Under the pieces are notes generated by a model, which worked only from the letters and a program-made list of their open reading frames with translations, ran no database searches and had not been told where the DNA came from. 64,000 bases of DNA from an uncultured Clostridia bacterium (GTDB lineage Bacteria > Bacillota > Clostridia > Christensenellales > UBA1242), in assembly GCA_944383685.1 (NCBI GenBank), contig CALWQM010000015.1:121570-185569 (forward strand), in the 5' to 3' direction. How positions within the stretch are numbered: position 1 is the first letter of the stretch; each line of letters begins with the position of its first letter. Shown here piece after piece: positions 53,808-62,751 of this stretch. Position numbers and translations under genes: made by a program.

Positions 53808-55574
53808 CCATTTTTCTATAAAATCTTTACAAACTGAGAACACATTGTCATAAATATCTTCCTTCTCCAAGTCACAATCACACCTACGCAAAAGTGTTAT
53901 AGGGTTTTCAGTGCATCCAGAAGAAAGGAATTTTTTATACTTTTTAACCATGTTTTCATTGTCATTCAAAAGCTTATCTGCAATGTTAACCGCGCAAATC
54001 ATGCCAGTTGCATACTTATACACATAAAAATGAGAGTAAAAATGTGGTATTCTTGCCCATTCATACTGCATTTCGTCTAATTGTTCCACTTTTTCGCCAT
54101 GATAAAACTTATTTAATTCAGCATATTTTTTGCACAACAATTGACTTGTGAGAGGTATCCCCTTTTCAAAAGTTTCATGGGTAAATTCTTCAAACTCACT
54201 AAACATTGTTTGACGGAAAATTGTTGAACGCGCTTCAACAAGGAAATAATTATAATAATATATTTTCTCATTATCATTCTTGGCATTTTTAAGAAGATAA
54301 TTGAGAAGCAACATTTCATTTGTTATGCTTGCAACTTCCGCAACAAAAATAACATATCCTGCTGTTTGAATAGGTTGATTTTCATTTGAATAGTAACTGT
54401 GCATTGCGTGTCCAAGTTCATGAGCCAATGTGAACACTGATTGCATGTTACCTTCAAAGTTTGTTAAAACCACAGGAGTTGCGCCATAACATCCCCAAGA
54501 AAATGCACCACTATCCTTGTTTTCATTCGGCATAACATCAATCCATTTTTCTTTAACCGCCCTATCAAGCAAATTGATATAATCTTCCCCAAGTGGTGCA
54601 AGAGCCTTTTTAATAAGATTAATAGCTTCATCATAGGTGAATTTATAATCTAAATCTATGGCTATTGGAGCAAAGGTATCATACACAGCAATGCTTTTAA
54701 GATTAAGCATTTTTCTTTTAATTTCAAAAAAGTCTTCAACAACTGAAATGTTGCTTCTAACCTTTTCAATTAAAAGCTTATATGCCTTTTCGCTTGCTTC
54801 CTCGTCATAAATTTCTCTGTTTAAAGCCGATTTATACTTTCTCACTTTTGCAAAGACACAAGCCTCTTTAACATCACTTATATAATTGTTTGCAAGAAAG
54901 TTTATATACTCCCCATATTTTCCATTCATGCGTTTAAAAGCATTTTTTCTTAAAGTTCTGTCCTTGCTTTCAGCATATAAAGAATAATTTGATTGATTTA
55001 ATTGATATTTTTTTCCATGACTATCTTCGATTTCGCCAAATTTTAAATCAACATCACTAAACTTGTCAAAGTTATCACTAAAACCATTCATAAACTCACT
55101 TAATTTTGAAAGTAAAACTTCTTCTTGTTTAGACAAAATATGTTTTTTGTCACGCAAAATTGCTTCAAAATATCTTTTATAATTTTTAAATTTGGAATCT
55201 TTCTTCAATGCTTTCAATTTTTCATCACTGAATGTTGAAACTTCAACTTCAATATAAGAAGTAAGAGTTGCATATTTAGTTGTAAATGAGTTAATTTTTT
55301 CGCACATCTCGTTGGCTTTTTCGTCAGCATTGTCGGTTTTCAATCTTAAATTGGCATAGATATATAAAAATCCGTGCTCTTTTCCAAACTTTTCATTAAG
55401 TTCAAGGCAATCAAAAAGCTTTTCATCACTTTCTGCAAGATGCCCTTCAAAAGCGGAAATCTTTGAAACTTCTTTATCAAGTTTTCTCAGTCTTTTATAA
55501 AAATCTTCATCATTTTTACAAAATTTTGTTAAATCCCATTTATATTTTTCTTCAATTTGGCTTCTTTTTTTCAT
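53793..55574 (-). CDS. pepF: Oligoendopeptidase F
   Basis: A 593-residue zinc peptidase of the M3 family that cleaves short peptides in the cytoplasm. HELGHAMHSYYS (HExxH) lies at about 385, with the later YIFxxE-like GYVIFVAEVASITNE giving the third ligand. Length fits the family. It ends the operon: methyltransferase, pseudouridine synthase, pepF, with four bases to the previous gene. A terminator overlaps its stop codon. Confidence 0.93.
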   Translation of the reverse strand: MKKRSQIEEKYKWDLTKFCKNDEDFYKRLRKLDKEVSKISAFEGHLAESDEKLFDCLELNEKFGKEHGFLYIYANLRLKTDNADEKANEMCEKINSFTTKYATLTSYIEVEVSTFSDEKLKALKKDSKFKNYKRYFEAILRDKKHILSKQEEVLLSKLSEFMNGFSDNFDKFSDVDLKFGEIEDSHGKKYQLNQSNYSLYAESKDRTLRKNAFKRMNGKYGEYINFLANNYISDVKEACVFAKVRKYKSALNREIYDEEASEKAYKLLIEKVRSNISVVEDFFEIKRKMLNLKSIAVYDTFAPIAIDLDYKFTYDEAINLIKKALAPLGEDYINLLDRAVKEKWIDVMPNENKDSGAFSWGCYGATPVVLTNFEGNMQSVFTLAHELGHAMHSYYSNENQPIQTAGYVIFVAEVASITNEMLLLNYLLKNAKNDNEKIYYYNYFLVEARSTIFRQTMFSEFEEFTHETFEKGIPLTSQLLCKKYAELNKFYHGEKVEQLDEMQYEWARIPHFYSHFYVYKYATGMICAVNIADKLLNDNENMVKKYKKFLSSGCTENPITLLRRCDCDLEKEDIYDNVFSVCKDFIEKWKELI

Positions 55575-55578
55575 GATT

Positions 55579-56277
55579 TTACCTCACAAAATATTTTTCC
55601 ATATTAAACTTTTTCCAAGGTAAACTGCTTGTGTCAGGCATTGCAATGAACACCATTTTTTCTTTTGTTACTGGATGGATAAAACTGAGTTTTCCAGCCC
55701 AAAGCCCAAGATTTTTGGTTGCCTTATTTTTATCTTTGCCATATTTGCCATCTCCATACAATGGAAAACCAATATTTGCCATTTGCACACGAATTTGATG
55801 GCTTCTTCCGGTTAAAATTTGAATTTTAAGCAAACTTTCCTTGCCATTATTTTCAAGTTCCTCGTAAACAAGTTCTGCTTTTTTTGCACCACTCACCCCC
55901 ATAGGAACAACTTTAACCATATTTTCTTTTTCATTTTTTTCAAGATAATTAATAAGTGTATCTTTCTTATATTTCACAACACCATTTGTCACAGCATAAT
56001 AAATTTTTTCTGTGGTGTGTGCTTGAAATTGCTCTGTAAGTCTTTTTGCAGATTTTGAGTTTCTGGCAAAAACCATAACCCCACCAGTTGGTCTGTCAAG
56101 CCTGTGAACAAGGCCAATAAAAGCCTCACCCTCTTTGTTGTATTTTTCTTTCACATAGGCTTTAACCATGGAAAGCATATCAACATCCTTTGAGTCGTCA
56201 CTTTGTGTTGGAACGTTTTGAGGCTTGATCACCACAATAATTTGATTATCTTCATAAAGAACAGTTAATTTTTCCAT
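55579..56277 (-). CDS. RluA-family pseudouridine synthase
   Basis: A 232-residue enzyme that makes pseudouridine in rRNA or tRNA. The catalytic Asp lies in LVHRLDRPTGGVMVFARNSKSAK at about 60-82; KPQNVPTQSD at the start and ILTGRSHQIRVQMANIGFPLYGDGKYG are typical. There is no S4 domain at the N-terminus, so it is the short RluA type, and the target site cannot be told. ATG 56277 follows CAGGAG; it overlaps the methyltransferase gene by 13 bases. Confidence 0.9.
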   Translation of the reverse strand: MEKLTVLYEDNQIIVVIKPQNVPTQSDDSKDVDMLSMVKAYVKEKYNKEGEAFIGLVHRLDRPTGGVMVFARNSKSAKRLTEQFQAHTTEKIYYAVTNGVVKYKKDTLINYLEKNEKENMVKVVPMGVSGAKKAELVYEELENNGKESLLKIQILTGRSHQIRVQMANIGFPLYGDGKYGKDKNKATKNLGLWAGKLSFIHPVTKEKMVFIAMPDTSSLPWKKFNMEKYFVR

Positions 56278-57113
56278 AGTTTCACTCCTGTTGCACCACA
56301 AGGAAGAATCAAACCTTCGCTTGTTGGTAAGCCAATTTCATCTGCTTCAACATTATCATTGCCAAAAACACATTTTAAAATGTTGGCAATAACAGTTGGT
56401 TGAAGCCCTGTTGTGTAAGAATTAATCAAAACAAAAAGTGGCTTTTCACTTAAAACCTTTTTTGTAAGTTCCACAAAATCAGTTAAATTGTCTTCAAGTT
56501 TCCACATCTCGCCACTTGGACCTCTGCCATAACTTGGTGGGTCCATGATTATGGCATCATAAGAATTTCCTCTCCTAATTTCTCTTTCAATAAACTTTTG
56601 GCAATCATCAACAATAAAACGGATATTTGTTATGCCATTAAGGCGAGCATTTTCTTTTGCTCTTTCAACCATACCTTTGCTTGCGTCCACATGGGTAACT
56701 TGTGCCCCAGCCTTGCTTAAAGCAACAGAAGCCCCACCAGTGTAAGCAAAGAGATTAAGAACTTTTGGAGAGTAGCCACAGTTTTTAACAAGTGCTTGCA
56801 TAAATTGCCAGTTGACCGCCTGTTCTGGAAAAATTCCAGTGTGTTTAAACCCCATAGGCTTAACAATAAAGTGTAAGCCTTGCCAAGATATTTGCCATTC
56901 ATCAGGAATTTTTTTATTAAAATGCCAAAGTCCGCCTCCTTCTCGCTTTTCATAGTAAGCATCAACATCCTTTCTTTTAAAGAGGTTTTCTTTTGCATGC
57001 CAAATAACCTGAGGATCAGGGCGAAGAAGTCTTACATCACCCCAATCTTCAAGTTTATAGCCGTCACCAGTTGCAAGCACTTTATAATCTTTCCAATTAT
57101 CTGCTACTCTCAT
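56265..57113 (-). CDS. Class I SAM-dependent methyltransferase, RlmI/RlmK-like
   Basis: A 282-residue methyltransferase. SAM motif VLNLFAYTGGASVALSKAGA at about 124-143, acidic HVDASKG, and the catalytic-type MDPPSYGRGPSGE at about 195. The pattern resembles the C-terminal domain of RlmI/RlmK-type 23S rRNA m5C/m7G methyltransferases, but the N-terminal PUA domain is not evident. AAGGAG precedes the ATG. It is in an operon with an RluA-type enzyme, which supports an rRNA or tRNA substrate. It starts 14 bases after the ileS stop. Confidence 0.8.
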   Translation of the reverse strand: MRVADNWKDYKVLATGDGYKLEDWGDVRLLRPDPQVIWHAKENLFKRKDVDAYYEKREGGGLWHFNKKIPDEWQISWQGLHFIVKPMGFKHTGIFPEQAVNWQFMQALVKNCGYSPKVLNLFAYTGGASVALSKAGAQVTHVDASKGMVERAKENARLNGITNIRFIVDDCQKFIEREIRRGNSYDAIIMDPPSYGRGPSGEMWKLEDNLTDFVELTKKVLSEKPLFVLINSYTTGLQPTVIANILKCVFGNDNVEADEIGLPTSEGLILPCGATGVKLWKN

Positions 57114-57127
57114 ATTTCTCCTTGAAA

Positions 57128-60100
57128 TTATTTTGAAAGTTTAACGGTAACAAAACCGTCGCCAACTTCTATATCTTTTGAAATATCACACTTATCTAAA
57201 TCGTTTTTAATTTCACTTATCAAAACTTCTTGTTTGATTTTTGCATTAAATTTCTTAATCATATTTTGTAAATCAATATTGTCAGTTTTAAATGATGCTT
57301 TAATTCTATCGTCAATAGAGAAATCTGCTTCCTTTCTTAAAACTTGCAAACTTCTCACAAACTCACGATATAAGCCTTCTTCAATGAGTCCCTCATCAAG
57401 AGTTATATCCAAAACAACAGTTTTACCATTTTCATGAGCAATAACAAAATCTTTCTTTGGCTTCTTTTCAAGATTAAAGAGTTCTTCGCTTAATCCTTTA
57501 AATTCGCCAACATCAACTTTGCCGACCTTGAAGCCTTTAACAGCTTTTGCGATTTCTTCATCTGTCAAAACTTGCAAGGTATTTTTAAGTTTTTGAACAT
57601 CACCTTTTAAAACAGCACCAGCTTTTTTGAAGTTAACAGAAAGATATTCATCATTAAATTTGCTATCATCCTTAACAACTTCAATTTCTTTGATATTAAG
57701 TTCATCTTTTATGATATCTTCAAGGCTATCAACCGCCTTTTTAATTTCATTATCGCCAGCAACATAAAGTTTTTTAAGAGGTTGTTTAACCTTAATTTGA
57801 TTTTCATTTCTAAGCCTTTGTGCTGTTGACATAATATCTCTTGCAATTTCAACATTTTTAAGAGTATCCTCAAAACTTGTATCATAAATTTTGGTTGGAT
57901 ACCCACTAAGCATAATGCACTCTGCTTCATCTTTCTCAACTTCGCGAACCATGTTTTGCCAAATATGTTCAGTCATAAATGGAATAATTGGAGTCATGAT
58001 TCTAATCAATGATTTAATTGCATAATACAAGCACCAATAAGCAGTCATTTGGTCATTTTTGTTTTCACTCTTCCAAAATCTCTTTCTGTTGCTTCTAATA
58101 TAGAAATTAGAAATATCATCCACAAGTTTTTCGAAATCTCTAACAACCAAATAGTTTTTATCATCAGCATAGTATTTGTCACTGTTTTCAATAAACTCGT
58201 TGACACTTTCAATAAGCCATTTGTCTGCAACAGTTAAGTCATTAATAGATGGCTTAAAATGTGCTATGTCTGGATTATCTATGCTTGCATAGGTATTAAA
58301 GAATGTGTAAACACTCCAAAAACTCAACAATTTTCTTCTTGCTTCATCAGTGAGAGTATACCCAAAACGCATATCATTCATTGGGCTTGAAGAAGAATAC
58401 AAATATCTTATTGTATCCGCCCCAACTTCATTTGCAACAGCATCAGCATCCAAAGTGTTCCCACCACTCTTGTGAAATTCACCACCATGTTCATCTTTAA
58501 CATATTGATAAGTTACCACCTTTTTATATGGTGCTTTTCCAGTTAAAACCACACTCATGATAAGAATTGAATAGAACCAAAGTTTAATTTGTTCAATCAT
58601 TTCACAAACATAGTCACTTGGGAAGTTGTTGTTGAAAAATTCTTTATCTGTAAAATATTTCTTTGTGCTGAATGGAGTGATACCCGCATCAAGCCAAACA
58701 TCACCAACATCAGTTATTCTTGAAACTTCTTCACCACAATCACATTTAATTTTAATTTCATCAATCCATGGTCTGTGAATGTTTGGAAGTTTATCAACAA
58801 GTTCCTTATTAACAGCCTTTTCTTTCAATTCTTCTAAACTGCCAATAACATGAACCTTACCACATTTTGGACAAACATAGAAAGGCAGAGGAAGTCCATA
58901 AAATCTACTTCTTGAAATGTTCCAGTCGCCCATATTGTTAAGCCAATCAATCATTCTTTTCTTTGCGTATTCAGGCTTAAATTCAACCTCTTCAATGGCT
59001 TTAAGGGCAAGTGGACGAATTTCATCCATCTTAATAAACCAACCAGAAATAAGTTTATAAACAATGTCAGTTTTACATCTCCAACAATGGATGTAACTAT
59101 GCTTATATTTATGTGAATACAAAAGTTTTCCGTCTTCTTTCAAACGGTTAACAACAAGGTCAACAACATCAGTTGTCTTTTTACCTGCAAGAAAACCAGT
59201 GTTTTCAAGCATAACTCCTTGTTCATTGATAGGGCAAATTTCAGGAAGATTCAAGGTTTGCCCAAGTTCAAAGTCCTCAACACCACAGCCTGGTGCAATG
59301 TGAACAACACAAGTTCCTTCGGCATTGTCAACCATGTCCCAAGCAACAACTTTGTGTGGAAATTGTTGTTCTTTAAGTTCAGGAAAACAGGTTTCGTAAG
59401 TAAGCCCAACAAGGTCACTTCCTTTCATTTCTTCAAGAATTTCCACTTTTTCTTTTAAAATGGATAATCTGTCTTTTCCAAGAACAAGTTTTTCACCGTG
59501 GAAATCAACTTTGCAATAAGTAAATTCAGGGTTAACAGCAAGAGCAACATTTGCAGACAATGTCCAAGGTGTTGTTGTCCAAGCAACAATTTTAAAATCT
59601 TTATCTTTCACTGGAAACTTTGCAAAAATTGCAGTATGTTCAACTTCATGATATGAGCCCGATGTTTCATGGTCACTTAATGATGTCCCGCATCTTGGGC
59701 ACCAAGCCATTGGACGATTTTTTCTCACTATCCAGCCACGTTTATTGCACTCTTTCAAGAAATACCAAATTGAAGTGATGTTTTCATCAGTGTTGGTAAA
59801 ATATGAATGTTCCCAGTCCATCCATTGTCCCATACGAATACTTTGCTTTGTGATTTCATTTGCAAAGTATTTCACTCTTTCCATACACTTATTGGTAAAC
59901 TTGTCGATGCCATATTTTTCAATTTCTGGCTTACCATTAAGCCCAAGTTCTTTCTCAACATTAACTTCAACCCAAAGTCCTTGTGCGTCAAAGCCGTTTT
60001 GATATTGACAATCTTTTCCTTTCAAGGCATTGTATCTTATTGTTAAATCTTTGAGTATTCTTCCCCAAAAATGGTGAATACCTGCCCTGTTATTTGCAGT

Positions 60101-60241
60101 GATAGGTCCATCAAGGAAACGAAATCTCTCATGATTTTCATTCTTTTTAACCAATTTGTGGAAACTGTCATTTTTGTCCCAAAATTCAAGAATATTTTTT
60201 TCTAACTCAATAAAATTTGGAACTACTTGCTCTTTTTTCAT
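57128..60241 (-). CDS. ileS: Isoleucyl-tRNA synthetase, divergent signature motifs
   Basis: A 1037-residue class I synthetase with zinc knobs (CPRCGTSLS, CPKCGKV), a CP1 editing domain (WTTTPWTLSANVALAV at about 221-236, HIAPGCGVEDFE at about 314) and an anticodon/C-terminal domain. The specifier of its T-box supports isoleucine. Both class I signature motifs deviate: the HIGH position reads GIHH (54-57, in AGIHHFWGR) and the KMSKS position reads EFHKS (588-592). I recall related enzymes with M-H-K-S in place of M-S-K-S. ATG 60241 follows GGGAGG at five bases; an in-frame start at 60355 lies inside the T-box terminator. Confidence 0.85.
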   Translation of the reverse strand: MKKEQVVPNFIELEKNILEFWDKNDSFHKLVKKNENHERFRFLDGPITANNRAGIHHFWGRILKDLTIRYNALKGKDCQYQNGFDAQGLWVEVNVEKELGLNGKPEIEKYGIDKFTNKCMERVKYFANEITKQSIRMGQWMDWEHSYFTNTDENITSIWYFLKECNKRGWIVRKNRPMAWCPRCGTSLSDHETSGSYHEVEHTAIFAKFPVKDKDFKIVAWTTTPWTLSANVALAVNPEFTYCKVDFHGEKLVLGKDRLSILKEKVEILEEMKGSDLVGLTYETCFPELKEQQFPHKVVAWDMVDNAEGTCVVHIAPGCGVEDFELGQTLNLPEICPINEQGVMLENTGFLAGKKTTDVVDLVVNRLKEDGKLLYSHKYKHSYIHCWRCKTDIVYKLISGWFIKMDEIRPLALKAIEEVEFKPEYAKKRMIDWLNNMGDWNISRSRFYGLPLPFYVCPKCGKVHVIGSLEELKEKAVNKELVDKLPNIHRPWIDEIKIKCDCGEEVSRITDVGDVWLDAGITPFSTKKYFTDKEFFNNNFPSDYVCEMIEQIKLWFYSILIMSVVLTGKAPYKKVVTYQYVKDEHGGEFHKSGGNTLDADAVANEVGADTIRYLYSSSSPMNDMRFGYTLTDEARRKLLSFWSVYTFFNTYASIDNPDIAHFKPSINDLTVADKWLIESVNEFIENSDKYYADDKNYLVVRDFEKLVDDISNFYIRSNRKRFWKSENKNDQMTAYWCLYYAIKSLIRIMTPIIPFMTEHIWQNMVREVEKDEAECIMLSGYPTKIYDTSFEDTLKNVEIARDIMSTAQRLRNENQIKVKQPLKKLYVAGDNEIKKAVDSLEDIIKDELNIKEIEVVKDDSKFNDEYLSVNFKKAGAVLKGDVQKLKNTLQVLTDEEIAKAVKGFKVGKVDVGEFKGLSEELFNLEKKPKKDFVIAHENGKTVVLDITLDEGLIEEGLYREFVRSLQVLRKEADFSIDDRIKASFKTDNIDLQNMIKKFNAKIKQEVLISEIKNDLDKCDISKDIEVGDGFVTVKLSK

Positions 60242-60319
60242 TTTTTCCTCCCTGTTCATGGCTACGAGAACAAAAGTAAAAATTTTACTCGTAAAATTTT
60301 TTGAAAAACTCTGTTTTTC

Positions 60320-60337
60320 GCATGCCAACTGGCATGC
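60320..60337 (-). promoter_or_regulatory. Small inverted repeat in the ileS leader
   Basis: GCATGCC (60320-60326) and GGCATGC (60331-60337) with a four-base loop, between the T-box terminator and the ATG about 80 bases downstream. Role unknown. Confidence 0.4.
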
Positions 60338-60354
60338 ACTTTCGTTCCCCAGCA

Positions 60355-60595
60355 TAAAAATAAAATCTTTCCTAGCAAAACAAGACTCTTGCTAAGAAAG
60401 ATAGAGTTAACCACTTGTTTCACTAAATGGGCAATCACCCACGCCTTCTATCACGGGAAGTCCCGTCCAAACTTACTGAAATTTCAGTTCGGCAACTCAA
60501 AAAGTGATAATCTTTTCCGCTTCATATTGCTTTTCACCACCCAGCAACTCTCTAAAAATCCACCCTGAAAAGATGTTGTCTTTTTTCAAACGTCT
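60355..60595 (-). promoter_or_regulatory. T-box leader of the isoleucyl-tRNA synthetase gene
   Basis: Read on the minus strand: AGAGAG and GGTGGTGAAAAG near the 5' end, specifier ATC (60506-60508, an Ile codon) followed by ACTTTTTG as in the thrS leader, T-box core AAGTGGTTAAC (60406-60416, bulge TGGT, fitting an A discriminator), then a terminator with arms 60389-60402 and 60365-60378 and Ts. Uncharged tRNA-Ile would turn on the gene. Confidence 0.88.
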
Positions 60596-60658
60596 TTAAG
60601 TGAAATATTAAATTTCAATAATATATTAAAATAAAACACCAAATTTGTCAATTATTTA

Positions 60659-61393
60659 TCAATAATTTTCCAAAATATTGTTCATCTTGATAACATCCGA
60701 GCCAGTGATAATGCCAAGAGGTCTTTCTTTTGCCCCACCATTTTTTGTCACCAAAATTGCCAAAAGCCTTGAATTATTATGGAAAAATTCCAATGCTTCT
60801 TCAACAGTCAAATCTTTATTTGCAAAGGCATAATAATTGCTGTTTTCAATTTTTGAAAGCATGTCCTCAATTTTAACATTATTTAAAAAGGTTTCGCATT
60901 TGCCTCCTGCAAGCAAATATTTTCCAAAAGAATCAAGAATTTTTTGCCCATTTGCAATACCGATAATCTCATTGTTTTCATTATATACAGGAATATTTGA
61001 ATAAGATGAAGAAGCAATCAAAAGGATAACGTCTTTCATAGACTTATCCGCAGAAATTGACAAAACATCACGCCTGCAAACAGTGTCAAGTGCCTTTGGT
61101 GGTGCAGTCAAAAGCCTTTCAATCTTTTCAATTTGTTCAACAACATCAATGTGTGGTTCAGCCATCACATAATCTTCATTTCCATGAATAATTGCATTTC
61201 TAAGCCTGCCAAAGTCAATCAAATCATCTTCATATTTTCTAACAATATAGTTAAGTGCCACACTTCGTCTAATAAGTTCGCTAAACCCCATACTTCTATT
61301 CAAGTTATATCTTGTTCTAATTGTGTAATCAATATTGTTATATGAAGATATAAATCTTCTTGAATTTGATAAGTTCTTTTTCTCGTCGTTCAT
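60659..61393 (-). CDS. HEPN-like domain fused to a CBS pair
   Basis: A 244-residue protein. Its N-terminal helical part (1-95) contains LRNAIIHG with Arg65 and His70 spaced as R-x4-H, the hallmark of HEPN domains, many of which are RNases in toxin and defence systems. Two CBS motifs follow (about 105-165 and 175-240: DVLSISADKSMKDVILLI, PVYNENNEIIGIANG, then LAILVTKNGGAKERPLGIITGSDVI), which usually bind adenine nucleotides. GAGGG precedes the ATG. It has no partner antitoxin or nucleotidyltransferase gene visible next to it. Function is inferred from motifs. Confidence 0.6.
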   Translation of the reverse strand: MNDEKKNLSNSRRFISSYNNIDYTIRTRYNLNRSMGFSELIRRSVALNYIVRKYEDDLIDFGRLRNAIIHGNEDYVMAEPHIDVVEQIEKIERLLTAPPKALDTVCRRDVLSISADKSMKDVILLIASSSYSNIPVYNENNEIIGIANGQKILDSFGKYLLAGGKCETFLNNVKIEDMLSKIENSNYYAFANKDLTVEEALEFFHNNSRLLAILVTKNGGAKERPLGIITGSDVIKMNNILENY

Positions 61394-61489
61394 TTTTCCC
61401 TCACTTAATTATTATACAAGAAAATGGCGAAAAAGGGAAACAAATTGAGCTATAAATTAAATTTTGTTGTTATTTATATTTTATCATTA

Positions 61490-62167
61490 CTAAACTTTAT
61501 TACTTGGAGCAAGGTCAATTGTGTTGTTTGAGCCAAAATAAACATCTGGCACATCCCCCACAATAACACTTTCAGCAACCAAAACCTCTGTCACACTGTC
61601 AATAGTTGAAGTGTAAGTTGGCAAAATTAAACTTACACTCGCCTCTAAATTGATATAAAGAGAATGGTTTGTTTGATTGATTCCAGCACTTAAAAAATTG
61701 CTTGAAAAAGATGCTGACATTGCTCCAACTGAAACCAATTTAATATTAACTTTTGGACCAAGTCCAACAAGAAAAGGTAGTCCCGTAAAAGTTCCTAGGG
61801 CAATATCAATTCCATTTTTGCCCATATTATCAAGATAAAGTTGAGCAACTTGGTAAGTTTTTCTTGCAAGTTTGTTAACAACAACAGTATTTATTGAGAT
61901 AAGGTCGATATTTTCATTTGCATCATAAGTTATATTCACCAAATCTTCATAGGTTATGTTTTCTTCCTGCAACACATCATAAACTGCATCACTAACCGCA
62001 GAAGTTGAAAGTGACAAAATAGTTGCCCGAGTGGCTTCTGTCACAACAGGATTAACGACACAAAACACATACAATAAAAAAGACACTATCAAAAAAATAG
62101 TTAAAGACAGTGCAATGATTGCCCTTCGTTTTTTGTGTTTCCTTTGAAGATAGCACAGTTTTTTCAT
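61490..62167 (-). CDS. yunB: Sporulation protein YunB
   Basis: A 225-residue protein of the YunB family, expressed in the mother cell under sigma E in Bacillus. One N-terminal membrane segment (about 15-40), then a periplasmic-type part with VVNKLARKTYQVAQLYL, GLPFLVGLGPKVNIKL, AGINQTNHSLYINLEASVSL, and the end VIVGDVPDVYF. These are the family's conserved segments. No good ribosome binding site lies close to the ATG, and a stop codon directly precedes it, so the start is fixed. It follows spoVAE on the same strand after a hairpin. Confidence 0.88.
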   Translation of the reverse strand: MKKLCYLQRKHKKRRAIIALSLTIFLIVSFLLYVFCVVNPVVTEATRATILSLSTSAVSDAVYDVLQEENITYEDLVNITYDANENIDLISINTVVVNKLARKTYQVAQLYLDNMGKNGIDIALGTFTGLPFLVGLGPKVNIKLVSVGAMSASFSSNFLSAGINQTNHSLYINLEASVSLILPTYTSTIDSVTEVLVAESVIVGDVPDVYFGSNNTIDLAPSNKV

Positions 62168-62291
62168 TTAAGATATGTATATGCTTTAAATTTCTCCTAT
62201 TTGTCACAATTCAAAAAGAACGGACAAAACCCCATAATATCAAAAAAGATTTTTTTAATTTAAAATTTTCAAAAAACTATGTATATCAAAA

Positions 62292-62324
62292 TATAGTGTA
62301 TTACGCATAACATAATACACTATA
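62292..62324 (-). terminator. Hairpin after spoVAE
   Basis: A perfect 12-bp stem, TATAGTGTATTA (62292-62303) with TAATACACTATA (62313-62324). The following T-run is weak on the minus strand, so it may be a partial terminator or a processing site. Confidence 0.5.
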
Positions 62325-62335
62325 AATTGTAGAAA

Positions 62336-62704
62336 TTATTTTTTTGTGTGCGAACGGAAGATGAGGGCAAAAATGAACGCAAATATGATTGCGGCCGCAA
62401 TTCCACCTGCTGTTGCGGTAAGCCCACCAGTGAAAATGCCAAGAAGTCCTTGTGACTTAACAGCACCAATAGTGCCCTTTGCAAGCGAAGCCCCAAAGCC
62501 AATAATTGGCACATTGATGCCTGCCCCAGCGAAAGCAGAAATGTAATCAAACACTCCAATAGCCTCCAAAAACACACCTACAATAACAAAAGTGACAAGA
62601 ATTCTTGCAGAAGTGATGTTGGTGGTTATTATCAAAATTTGGCCAATCATACAAACAAGTCCACCAATTAAAAACACCCATAAATAGTCCAAAAACATTT
62701 CCAT
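62336..62704 (-). CDS. spoVAE: Stage V sporulation protein AE
   Basis: A 122-residue membrane protein with four hydrophobic segments: FLDYLWVFLIGGLVCMIGQ, ILVTFVIVGVFLEAIGVFD, the Gly-rich PIIGFGASLAKGTIGAVKS, and the final TAGGIAAAIIFAFIFALIF. This is the typical SpoVAE sequence. With SpoVAC and SpoVAD it forms the channel that moves dipicolinic acid into the spore and out during germination. It lies 47 bases after spoVAD. Confidence 0.93.
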   Translation of the reverse strand: MEMFLDYLWVFLIGGLVCMIGQILIITTNITSARILVTFVIVGVFLEAIGVFDYISAFAGAGINVPIIGFGASLAKGTIGAVKSQGLLGIFTGGLTATAGGIAAAIIFAFIFALIFRSHTKK

Positions 62705-62751
62705 AATATCCCTCTTACATACTTTTATTATTTCAAATTTTTTATTTCTGC

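Noticed and set aside
60242..60355. A longer IleS starting at 60355.
   Set aside because: Its first codons fall in the T-box terminator and the hairpin, and the strong GGGAGG site belongs to ATG 60241.
62168..62335. A sigma-E promoter for yunB.
   Set aside because: A CATATACAT box is near the start but no matching -35 at the right distance could be found.
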